This document shows, one piece after another, positions 1 through 9,600 of a stretch of DNA of 64,000 bases (positions are counted from its first letter, which is position 1; each line of letters begins with the position of its first letter). The position numbers and the translations under genes were made by a program. Below the pieces are notes generated by a model. It saw only the letters and a list, made by a program, of their open reading frames with translations. It was not told where the DNA came from and made no database searches. The stretch is from Pseudomonas fluorescens (GTDB taxonomy: Bacteria > Pseudomonadota > Gammaproteobacteria > Pseudomonadales > Pseudomonadaceae), in assembly GCA_902825215.1 (NCBI GenBank), contig LR782234.1:4154001-4218000 (forward strand). The letters run 5' to 3'.

Positions 1-818
1 GCGCCCTGCTGTATATCGCGCAGACCGGCAATGCCTTGCACGGCGGCTTGATTCTGTTCTCGCTGGGCATCGGTATCGGTGTGCCTTTGTTGTTGCTGGT
101 GACCGTGGGCAACCGTTTCCTGCCCAAACCCGGCGCGTGGATGAACCTGCTCAAAGGCGTGTTCGGCTTCCTTTTTCTGGCCACCGCGTTGCTGATGCTG
201 CGCCCGGTCCTCAACGCCTCGTTGTGGCTGGGCCTGTGCGGTGCATTGCTGTTGATCGCCGCGTTCTGCGCCTGGAAACAGTCCGAAGGTTTCGGCCGCG
301 TCGCGCAGGTGTTTGGTGCCACTTCGCTGCTGCTCGGGTTGTGGGGCAGCCTGCTGGTGATTGGCGCGGCCGGCGGCAGCGACGACCCGTATCAACCGTT
401 GCAGGTCTACAGCGCTGGCCGTGCCGGTTCAGTAGCGCCAGCCGGGCATGAGGCGTTCACCACGATAAAGGACCCGGCGGCGCTGCAACGTGAACTCGAC
501 GCGGCCAAAGCGCAGGGCCAGTGGGTGTTGCTCGACTACTACGCCGACTGGTGCGTGTCGTGCAAGGTCATGGAGAAGCAGGTGTTCGGCAAGGCCAATG
601 TCATGCAGGCGTTGGATGACGTGCGCCTGCTGCGCCTGGATGTCACCGCTGACAATGCCGCCAGCCGTGAATTGCTCAGCCGTTACAAAGTGCCGGGGCC
701 ACCGAGTTTCGTCTGGATCGGCAGCGACGGTGAAGAACGTCGCAGCCAGCGGATTACCGGCGAAGTCGATGCCGACACCTTCCTGCAACGCTGGAACGCC
801 ACCCGAGACGCCAATTAA
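1..818 (+). CDS. dsbD: Thiol:disulfide interchange protein DsbD, C-terminal part (cut by window start)
   Basis: The reading frame is open from the first base, with the first full codon at base 3, so the N-terminal part lies outside the window. What is visible is the end of the membrane domain (several hydrophobic helices rich in Leu, Val and Gly, up to about base 390) and then a periplasmic thioredoxin-like domain with the redox pair in ADWCVSCK (about bases 546-572). This matches the gamma domain of DsbD, which passes electrons from the cytosolic thioredoxin system through the membrane to periplasmic partners. The stop overlaps the next start (TAATG), and the two downstream genes are also periplasmic thiol-redox proteins, so the three form one operon. 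In P. aeruginosa a second dsbD copy sits beside a TlpA-like gene and dsbG in the same way. Confidence 0.9.
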   Translation, partial: ALLYIAQTGNALHGGLILFSLGIGIGVPLLLLVTVGNRFLPKPGAWMNLLKGVFGFLFLATALLMLRPVLNASLWLGLCGALLLIAAFCAWKQSEGFGRVAQVFGATSLLLGLWGSLLVIGAAGGSDDPYQPLQVYSAGRAGSVAPAGHEAFTTIKDPAALQRELDAAKAQGQWVLLDYYADWCVSCKVMEKQVFGKANVMQALDDVRLLRLDVTADNAASRELLSRYKVPGPPSFVWIGSDGEERRSQRITGEVDADTFLQRWNATRDAN

Positions 819-1699
819 TGCTGACCTTCACCCTCGGCACCTTTGCCATCGCGCTCAACCATTTGCTGCTGATCAGTGCCCTGGCGCTGGCGACTTTTGT
901 CGGCTGGCGAGTGGCCAAGCGCGGTGGCGATAATCCCGAGTCGGCATTGTTCAGCCTGTTTCTGCTGGGCATGCTCGCCGCACGGGTGGCCTTTGTCGCG
1001 GTGTACTGGTCGCACTATCGCGCTGACCCGTGGCAGATCATCGACCTGCGTGACGGCGGTTTTCTCGCCTGGCCGGGGGTGATCGTGCTGTTGCTGGCGG
1101 CGCTGTATCGCGGCTGGCGCCGTCCCGGACTGCGGCGTCCGCTGGGTTTCGGCGTGGCCAGTGGTGTGGCGTTCTGGCTGCTGGCCACGCTGTCGCTGAA
1201 TATCTACGAACAAGGCACTCGTCTGCCGGACATCACCCTGCGCAACGCGGCCGGGGAAACCATCCAGCTCAGCGATTATCAGGGCGGGCCGCTGGTGATC
1301 AATCTCTGGGCGACCTGGTGCCCACCGTGCAGGCGCGAGATGCCGGTGCTGGAAAACGCCCAGCAACAACGCCCGGACCTGACCTTCCTGTTCGTCAACC
1401 AGGCCGAAAGCATGCAAAGCGTGGCGACCTTCCTCGAAACCCAGGGCCTGAGCCTGAGCAACGTACTGTTCGACCGCAGCGGTCGCCTCGGCCAGGCCGT
1501 GGGTTCGATGGCATTGCCGACTACGCTGTTCTATAGCCCCGACGGTCACCTGCTAAGCAGCCACCTCGGTGAGTTGTCGAACGCCAGCCTGGCCCGTGCC
1601 CTGGAAAATTTCGACACACCGATCGCCCATTCGAACCCGGCCACCGCACCGGCCACCTCTGCAAGGAAACTGCCATGCCCCGCCTCCGCCACCTGCTGA
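818..1699 (+). CDS. TlpA/DsbE-like thioredoxin with N-terminal membrane segments
   Basis: A protein of 293 aa. The first 130 residues or so contain three or four hydrophobic segments resembling the membrane part of prolipoprotein diacylglyceryl transferase-like or DsbD-like proteins. The C-terminal half is a TlpA/ResA-type thioredoxin fold with the active-site motif WATWCPPC near residue 170 and the cis-proline region ALPTT near residue 232. It is likely to be anchored in the inner membrane with its redox domain in the periplasm, taking electrons from DsbD and reducing DsbG or other substrates. The start ATG shares a base with the dsbD stop, and the 3' end overlaps dsbG by 25 bases, so translation is probably coupled. 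The exact redox partner cannot be read from the sequence. Confidence 0.85.
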   Translation: MLTFTLGTFAIALNHLLLISALALATFVGWRVAKRGGDNPESALFSLFLLGMLAARVAFVAVYWSHYRADPWQIIDLRDGGFLAWPGVIVLLLAALYRGWRRPGLRRPLGFGVASGVAFWLLATLSLNIYEQGTRLPDITLRNAAGETIQLSDYQGGPLVINLWATWCPPCRREMPVLENAQQQRPDLTFLFVNQAESMQSVATFLETQGLSLSNVLFDRSGRLGQAVGSMALPTTLFYSPDGHLLSSHLGELSNASLARALENFDTPIAHSNPATAPATSARKLPCPASATC

Positions 1700-2445
1700 C
1701 GCTGACCCTGAGCGGCGCCCTGCTGCACTTGCCGTCGGTGCAGGCTGCTGAAGAACTACCCGCCGCGATCAAGCAAATCGAAGCCAAGGGCGCGAAGATC
1801 GTCGGCCAGTTCGATGCCCCCGACGGCCTGCGCGGTTATGCGGCGCAATACCAGAATCGCGGCATGGCGCTGTACCTGACGCCGGATGGCAAGCACGTGC
1901 TGCTGGGTAATCTGTACGACGCCGACGGCAAGGACCTGAGCAGCGAACCCCTGCAGAAACTGGTCTACGCGCCGATGGCCAAGGAAGTCTGGGCCAGGTT
2001 CGAGGCCAGCAACTGGATTCAGGACGGCAACAAGGAGGCACCGCGCACGGTGTACTTGTTCAGCGATCCGAACTGCCCGTACTGCAACATGTTTTGGGAG
2101 CAGGCGCGGCCGTGGGTGAAAGCCGGCAAGGTGCAATTGCGCCACATCATGGTCGGTATCATCCGCGAAGACAGCCCGGGCAAATCGGCGGCGCTGCTGG
2201 CGGCAAAAGACCCGGCCAAGGCACTGGAGGATCACGAAAAGGCTGGCAAGGGCAGCTCGCTCAAAGCCTTGAAGGATATTCCGGTGGCGGTGCAGACCAA
2301 GCTGGCGGCGAACATGCAGTTGATGGAAGACCTTGAGTTGCAGGCGACACCGGCAATCTTCTACATGGACGACAAGGGTGAGCTGCAACAGCAACAAGGG
2401 GCGCCGACGGCGGAGAAGCTGGTGAAGATTCTGGGGCCTAAATAA
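1675..2445 (+). CDS. dsbG: Thiol:disulfide interchange protein DsbG
   Basis: A protein of 256 aa with a cleavable signal peptide (LTLTLSGALLHLPSVQAA, residues about 7-24). After an N-terminal dimerisation region comes a DsbC/DsbG-type thioredoxin domain with CPYC near residue 137 (DPNCPYCNMF) and the cis-proline stretch LQATPAIF near residue 224. DsbG acts in the periplasm as a chaperone and reductase that protects single cysteines from sulfenylation, and it is kept reduced by DsbD, encoded two genes upstream. An AGGAAA ribosome-binding site lies 5 bases before the ATG, inside the end of the preceding gene. Length and motif order fit DsbG better than the shorter DsbC. The operon ends here; a REP doublet follows. 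Confidence 0.9.
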   Translation: MPRLRHLLTLTLSGALLHLPSVQAAEELPAAIKQIEAKGAKIVGQFDAPDGLRGYAAQYQNRGMALYLTPDGKHVLLGNLYDADGKDLSSEPLQKLVYAPMAKEVWARFEASNWIQDGNKEAPRTVYLFSDPNCPYCNMFWEQARPWVKAGKVQLRHIMVGIIREDSPGKSAALLAAKDPAKALEDHEKAGKGSSLKALKDIPVAVQTKLAANMQLMEDLELQATPAIFYMDDKGELQQQQGAPTAEKLVKILGPK

Positions 2446-2475
2446 CCTTTGATTTGGGGCGCGTGTACCGACGCC

Positions 2476-2541
2476 TTCGCGAGCAGGCTCGCTCCCACAC
2501 CTGGAATGCGATCAAAATGTGGGAGCGAGCCTGCTCGCGAA
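2476..2541. repeat. REP doublet (REPIN), perfect 24-bp inverted arms
   Basis: The arms at 2476-2499 and 2518-2541 are exact reverse complements (TTCGCGAGCAGGCTCGCTCCCACA on the left), separated by 18 bases. They share the GTGGGAGC-type core seen in the other doublets of this window. The element lies between the convergent ends of dsbG and the hydrolase, where it may also act as a transcript-end structure. Confidence 0.9.
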
Positions 2542-2556
2542 GAACGATGACGCGGT

Positions 2557-3372
2557 CTAAAGGTTGCGCTCGCTCAGGAAGCTCAACAACGCGTCCGTGA
2601 CAAACTGCGGATTCTCCAGATTGGAGATATGCCCCGCCTCGGGCACCAACACGCACGGGCAGCCGATCAACTCAGCCATTTCCCGGGCTTCCGCCGGCGG
2701 CCGTGGCTTGTCCTGATCGCCGCACAGCACCAGCGTCGCTGCTGCATCCAGTTCGCCCAGGCGTGGCAACAAGTCATTGCGACCAAAAGTGATGCGCCCC
2801 ATCGGCACGATGCTGTCGCGCAGTCGATCGGCGGAATACGCCGCCAGTTTCGCGCGGAAATCCTGATACAGCGCCGACTGCGGATCGATGCCCGGTCGGA
2901 AGAAGATCGGCACGACGATATCCAGCAGTTGCCCGGAGATTTCGCCGCTGTCTTCGATCTGCTGGAACAGCGAAAAATAGTACTGGCGGGTCGGCTCGGG
3001 CTCGACACCGACATACGTGTCCATCAGCACCAGACCATTGAGTCGCTGCGGCGCCGAAAGCGCCAGGCGCACGCCCCACATGCCGCCGACCGACAGGCCC
3101 ACCAGCGTGACGCGGTCGATCTGCAGATGGTCAAGCAAGGCTTGCGCCTGACGGGCGATGTCATCCAGTGACGAGGTACCTTGCGGCAACCGCCCCGACT
3201 CGCCATGGCCCCACAGGTCCAGCGCAATCACCCGATAATGCGGCGCCAGCGCAGCGATCTGCGGCGCCCACATGGCGTGATCCCACAAGTAACTGCCGGC
3301 CAGCAGCACCGCCGGGCCAGCGCCTTGATCGGTGTAATGCAGCGCTTGTCCGTCAATCGTGAAAAAAGGCAT
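2557..3372 (-). CDS. Alpha/beta-fold hydrolase
   Basis: A protein of 271 aa with the standard alpha/beta hydrolase layout: the oxyanion-hole region in the first 40 residues, the nucleophile elbow GLSVGG near residue 95, the acidic residue in the CGDQDKP segment near residue 218, and the catalytic His in EAGHIS near residue 246. It resembles the 3-oxoadipate enol-lactonase/esterase branch, but the substrate cannot be deduced. It is not PvdG: that type II thioesterase, found between pvdL and pvdS in P. aeruginosa, has a different layout. A terminator hairpin and a REP doublet separate this gene from pvdL upstream, so it is probably transcribed on its own. The purine-rich GGGGGA before the ATG serves as ribosome-binding site. 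Confidence 0.8.
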   Translation of the reverse strand: MPFFTIDGQALHYTDQGAGPAVLLAGSYLWDHAMWAPQIAALAPHYRVIALDLWGHGESGRLPQGTSSLDDIARQAQALLDHLQIDRVTLVGLSVGGMWGVRLALSAPQRLNGLVLMDTYVGVEPEPTRQYYFSLFQQIEDSGEISGQLLDIVVPIFFRPGIDPQSALYQDFRAKLAAYSADRLRDSIVPMGRITFGRNDLLPRLGELDAAATLVLCGDQDKPRPPAEAREMAELIGCPCVLVPEAGHISNLENPQFVTDALLSFLSERNL

Positions 3373-3387
3373 CGACCATCCCCCGCG

Positions 3388-3422
3388 AGAAAAAACAGAA
3401 CCGGCAGACTGAGCTGCCGGTT
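3388..3422 (-). terminator. Rho-independent terminator on the minus strand
   Basis: A nine-base-pair stem, AACCGGCAG at 3399-3407 with CTGCCGGTT at 3414-3422, has a six-base loop and is followed on the minus strand by a T-run (A-run at 3389-3395 on the plus strand). It lies downstream of pvdL and just ahead of the hydrolase start, so it would stop pvdL transcripts from reading into the hydrolase. Confidence 0.7.
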
Positions 3423-3489
3423 GCTGATCGTCAAGGATCGAAATGTACAGTCACTTACCGGTTGATTTGTGTTGAATTGACCGACGCCA

Positions 3490-3577
3490 TCGCTGGCAAG
3501 CCAGCTCCCACAGGGTTCAACGTCGTTCACAAGATTTGTGCACACCGCAAAAACTGTGGGAGCTGGCTTGCCAGCGA
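3490..3577. repeat. REP doublet (REPIN), perfect 24-bp inverted arms
   Basis: The arms at 3490-3513 and 3554-3577 are exact reverse complements built on TCGCTGGCAAGCCAGCTCCC, the second arm sequence type seen in this window. The doublet lies just beyond the 3' end of pvdL. The same arm sequence recurs at 26741-26815. Confidence 0.9.
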
Positions 3578-3602
3578 AGAGGCCGGCCCAGGCGCCGAAA
3601 AA

Positions 3603-6600
3603 CTACAGCCCCTCCAGCTCCGCCATCAGATCATTCAACCGATCAACCTTCTCCTCAGTGATGTCACTCGCCGCCAGTCCATCGATGTACTCGGCCAGTT
3701 CCTCCACCGTGCTGCACTCGAACATCGCCCGCAATGGCACGTCGCGTTGCAGGGTTTTCTGCACCCGCGAGGCAATCTGCGTGGCCAGCAACGAATGCCC
3801 GCCCAGCTCGAAAAAGTTGTCGCGTACACCGACCGTGTCGACCTTCAGCACCTCGGCCCAGATATCCGCCAGGGTCTGCTCCAGCTCATTGCGTGGCGCC
3901 AGATAGTCGTGGCTGTGCAACTGGCCGATCTCCAGCGCCGGCAAGGCTTTGCGATCAAGCTTGCCGTTGGCGTTGAGCGGCAGTTGATCGAGCCACAACC
4001 AATGCAGCGGCACCATGTATTCCGGCAGTTCGGCGCGCAGGCGCTGTTTGATTCGCTCCAGGCGCTCTTGCGGATTCAGTGTGGAATCCGCTGCAACCAG
4101 ATAACCCACCAGATGTTTGCCGTTAGCCCCCTCCTGCACACCCACCGCACCGTCGCGCACTTCCGGCTGTTCATGCAGGCGGGCTTCGATCTCGCCCAGT
4201 TCGATGCGGTAACCGCGAATTTTCACCTGATGATCAACGCGGCCGACGTATTCCAGCACGCCATCGGCGCGCCGCCGCGCCAGATCTCCGGTGCGATACA
4301 GACGCTCGCCCGGCGCACCGAACGGGTTCGGCACAAACACCGGCGCGGTGCGCAGCGGATCACTGACGTAACCGCGTCCGACGCCCGTCCCGGCGACGCA
4401 CAATTCGCCCACCGCGCCCAGCGGCACCAACTCCAGCGCACCATCAAGCAGGTACAGCAAGTTGTTGTCGGTCGGCGTGCCGATCGGCAAATAGCTGCCG
4501 CGCGTCGATGCCATGTCGACACGGAAGAACGCCACATCGTCCGAGCACTCGGCCGGGCCATAAGCGTTGACCAGTCCAATGTCGGGGTAACGCAGCAGCC
4601 ACTGGTGGGCCAGCTCCGGCGGCATTGCTTCACCGGTTGGCAGCATCCAGCGCAGGCCATCCAGGCTCAGCCGCTCGGAAGCAAGCATGCCCTGAATCAG
4701 CGACGGCACACTTTCCAGCACGGTGATGCCCTGCGCTTGCACATGCATCAGCAAACCCTGCGGATCGTGGGCGATGCTGTTCGGCACAATGTCGACCCGC
4801 GCGCCGAACAACGGCGCGGCGAGGAACTGCCAGACTGAAATGTCGAAGCTTTGCGAAGCGGTCTGCGCGATCACATCGGCTTCGCTCAGTTGCAGATACG
4901 GCACCTTGCTCAACTGGTTGTTGAGCATGCCGCGCTGCTCGACCATCACCCCTTTCGGCAGCCCGGTGGAGCCCGAGGTATAGATCACGTAAGCGAGATT
5001 GTCCGGGGCGCTGTACAGGCCGGGATTGTCCGCCGAGGTCGCCGCCGCCTGGAGTTCTTCCCAGACCAGCAGCCGTGGACGATGGGCGCAACCGCATTCA
5101 TCGAGCAACGCTTGCGCCTGTTCGCGAGAGGCCTGGCTGCAGACCAGTACCGGCGTGCGGCTCAGCTCGACGATGCGTTGCAGGCGCTGGCCCGGCAGGC
5201 CCGGGTCCAGCGGCAGATAGCCGGCGCCGGCCTTGAAGCTGCCGATGATCATGCCGAGCAGATCGAGATTGCGTTCGCTCAGCAGCGCTACCGGTTGATC
5301 GAAGGTCACCCCGGCGGCGACCAGTGCGTGACCGAGGCGGTTGGCGCGCTGGTTCAGTTCGGCATAGCTCAGCTGTTGATCCAGACAGCTGGCCGCGATG
5401 CATTGCGGATGCGCGGCGACCTGCGCTTCGAACAGCGCGACGTAGCTCTGCTCCAGCGGATAATCCCGCGCACTCTGGTTGCAACCGTGCAGGAGGAAAT
5501 CCCGCTCTTGCGCACCGAGCAGCGGCAGCTCGGCCATGTCGCCATGGAAACCCTCGACCAGCGCCAGCAGCAAACGCTTGAACTCAGCGAGCATGCGTTC
5601 AACCGTTGACTCGTCGAAATAACGCTGGTCATACGACAGGTGCAGACCGAGGTCATCGCCCGGATAGCACACCGCCGTCAGCGGGAAATTGGTGTGGGTG
5701 CGGCCGGAATCCGAGGTCGCGTTAAGGCTCTGCGCCCGATCCAGCACCGAGACTTCCACCGGGGCGTTTTCGAAGACGAACAGACTGTCGAACAGCGGCT
5801 GGCCCTTGGGCAATTCGCTTTGTTCCTGGATGTTCACCAGCGGCAAATATTCGTACTCGCGCAACTGCATGTTGCTGTCGAGCAGCGCGCTCAGCCATTG
5901 CCGCACGCTGCAGCGCTCACCGTCCGCTGGCATCTGCACGCGCAGCGCGATGCTGTTGATGAACAGGCCCACCGTGCGTTGCATCTCTGGCATGTCCACC
6001 GGGCGCCCGGCCACGGTGACGCCAAACAGCACGTCGCGATCACCGCTGAGGCGACGCAAGACCAGCGCCCACGCCGCTTGCGCAAACGTGTTGATGGTCA
6101 GCTGATGCGCCTGCGCCAGTTCACGCAGCCGCACACCGTCCTCGATATCGAGGCGGGTGTAGCAGTCGCCAACGATCATCCCACCGCTTTCGCCGGCATG
6201 TTCACGCAGGAACGGACGGTCGCTCGGGATCGGTGTGGTGCGCTCGAACCCTTGCAGGTTCTGCTGCCACCACTGCCGCGCCTCGGCCAGGCTCTGGCGT
6301 TGCAGCCAGCCGATGTAATCGCGATAACGCGGCGGCGTGCTCAACTGCGCTTCGCGGCCTTCGCCGAGGGCGCTGTAGATCTCGAAGAAATCGTTCATCA
6401 GCAACGAGCGGCACCAGGCATCGATGAGGATGTGGTGGTTGCTCATCATGAACCAGTAACGCGCCGCGCCGACTTTGATCAGACGCAGATGAAACGGCGC
6501 TTGAGCGAGCAGATCGAAACCGGCCTCGCGCTCGAGCTTCAGCAGCGCTTGCAGCTGCGGTTCCTGCTCGGCTTCGGCGATGGCGCTCCAGTCCAGGTAG

Positions 6601-9600
6601 TCGATCGGCGTGCGACCCGGCGTGTGGATCACTTGCAGCATGTCTGCGCCGACGTTCCAGCAGAACGATGCACGCAACGCTTCATGGCGGGCGACCACCG
6701 CTTGCCACGCCTGGGCGAAACGCTCGGGGTCGAGTTCACTGTTGATGCGGTAGCGATCCTGCATGTAGTAAAGACCAGTGCCCGGTTCGAGCAAGGTGTG
6801 CAGCAGCATGCCTTCCTGCATCGGCGTCAGCGGATAGACGTCTTCGATGTGCGCGGCCGGCACCGGTAGCGCATCGAGTTGCGCCTGGGTCAGTTGCGCC
6901 AGCGGGAAGTCCGACGGCGTCAGGCCACCGGCCTCGTCTTGCAGGCAATGGGCAATCAGACTCTGCAGCTCAGCCAGGTAGGCATCGGCCAGATCAGCGA
7001 TGGACTCTGCGTCATAACGCTCGGCGCTGAAGGTCCAGCGCAGCTGCAGTTCGCCGCCGTAGACCTGACTGTCGACACTCAACTCGTTCGGCAACGGCGC
7101 CTGCGGATCGTGGGCGGCACTGAGCGGCTCGTCGAGCGGACGGAACAGCGCATCGCTGGCGAAACTCTGGTCGAACTGGCCGAGGTAGTTGAAGGTGATC
7201 GGCGCGATCGGCAGCGCGGTCATGCTCGCACGGCTGGCATCGTCGGCCAGATAACGCAGCACACCGTAGCCCAGACCTTTGTGCGGCACTGCACGCAATT
7301 GCTCTTTGATCGCTTTGATCGACGCGCCCTGCCCGGCGCTTTCTTCACTGGCGCACGGGGTCAGGCGCAGCGGGTAAGCGCTGGTGAACCAGCCAACCGT
7401 GCGGGTCAGGTCGATCTCGTCGAACAGGGTTTCGCGGCCGTGGCCTTCCAGTTGAATCAGCGCCGATGCCTCGCCCGTCCAACGGCACAGCACACGGGCC
7501 AGCGCGGTCAGCAGCAAGTCGTTGACCTGCGTGCGGTAAGCGCTCGGTGCCTGTTGCAGCAGTTGCCGGGTCCGCTCGGCATCGAGACGCACGCTGACGG
7601 TTTGCGCGTGACGATGCTGTTGTCCGCCCTGGGGATTCGCACACGGCAGATCGATACTCGGGCCGGCCAGTTGGGCCTGCCACCAACCGAGTTCCTCGCG
7701 CAGGGATTCGCTGCCGGCGTAAGCCTGCAGACGTGCGGCCCAATCCTTGAACGCGCTGGTCTTCGCCGGCAGCTGCAGCGGCTGCTCGGCGTCGAGCTGG
7801 CGATAGACCGTTTGCACATCGTCGAGCAAAACACGCCACGAAACACCGTCGACCACCAAGTGATGAATCGCCATGAACAGACGTTGCTGGCCTTGCGGGC
7901 CGTCGACCAGCACCGCCCGTAGCAGCGGGCCTTGCGTCAGATCGAGGCTGCGCTGGGCCTCGGCGAACAGCGCTTCGCACGCCTCCATCGACTCGACGCG
8001 GCGGTGCCAGAAAAAATTCGCAGCGGACAGGGGTTCATGGGTCGCTTGCCACTGACCATTGACCTCGGTGAAACGCAGACGCAATGCATCGTGGTGCTCG
8101 ATCACCGCCAGCAGTGCTTGCCCGAGAATCTGCGGTTGCAGCGCCACACTTGGCTCCAGCAACAACGCCTGGTTCCAGTGCTGTCGCTGGGGAATGTCGC
8201 TGTCGAAGAACCAGTGCTGAATCGGCGTCAGACGCGATTCACCGGTCACCAGACCCTGCTCGGCCGTCACCCGCTCGGTGCGGCTGGCGACGGCGCCGAG
8301 GCTGTGCACGGTCTGATGCTGGAACAGATCCCGCGGGCTGAAATGAATGCCCTGTTGACGCGCACGGCTGACCACCTGAATCGACAGAATCGAGTCACCG
8401 CCGAGTTCAAAGAAGTTGTCGTTAAGGCCGACCTGCTTGACGTTAAGCACATCGCACCAGATCTGCGCGAGGCTCTGCTCCAGTTCATTGCTCGGCGCCA
8501 CATAGTCCTGACGGTTGAGTTCAGGGTCCGGCGCGGGCAAGGCGCGGCGGTCGAGTTTGCCGTTGGCGGTCAGCGGCATGCTCGCCAACAGAATCAGATG
8601 GGTCGGCACCATGTAATCCGGCAGTTGTGCCTTGAGATGGGCCTTCAACGCTTCGCGCAGTTCGATTTGGCTGGCTTCGCTTTGCCCGGCGACTTCAGTC
8701 ACCAGATAGCCGACCAGTTGCTTGCCGCTTGGCGCATCGAGCGCGAGCACTACCGCTTCGCGAATCGACTCGTGATCGAGCAGGCGGGTTTCGATTTCAC
8801 CGAGTTCGATGCGGAAACCGCGAATCTTCACCTGATGATCGATACGCCCCAGATATTCCACCAGACCATCGGCACGCTGGCGCACCAGATCGCCGGTGCG
8901 GTACATGCGCCCGCCATCAGCGGCAAACGGATCAACGACGAAACGCTCGGCGCTGATGCCCGGACGATCGTGATAGGCCTGCGCCAGCCCGGCGCCACCG
9001 ATGAACAGTTCACCGGTCGCACCTTGCGGCACCAGCGCCAGATCGGCGTCGAGAATGTACGCCACACGCGCGCCGATCACGCTGCCGATCGGCACGCTGC
9101 CAGCGCCCTCCTCCAGCACCTCTGGCGCCAGACTGGCCAACGGCATGACCACGGTTTCGGTCGGGCCATAGGCATTGAAGAACAGCGCCGGTTTGAATGC
9201 CGCGCGAATCCGTTGCAGGTGCTCACCGGTCAGCGCTTCGCCGCCAGTAATGATCATCCGCACCGGCAGGATTTGGTTTTGCGTGGCGAGGAACTGCGCC
9301 AACTGGCTGCCATAACTCGGGGTGAAACCGAGGACGTTGATTTGATGTGTGCGGATCAAACCGCAGATTTCCTCGGCGTCCCACTGACCTTGCGCACGCA
9401 GTACAACCTGCGCGCCGCTGAGCAACGGCACCAGCAGCCGCTCGGTGGCGGCGTCGAAGTTGATCGAATAGAAGTGCAGCTCGCAGTCGTCGGGGCGCAT
9501 GCCGAAACGCTCGATCACCGCTTGGCAGTGCATGGCGATTTCGCCGTGGGAAACCACCACGCCTTTCGGTTTGCCGGTCGAACCCGAGGTGTAGATCAGG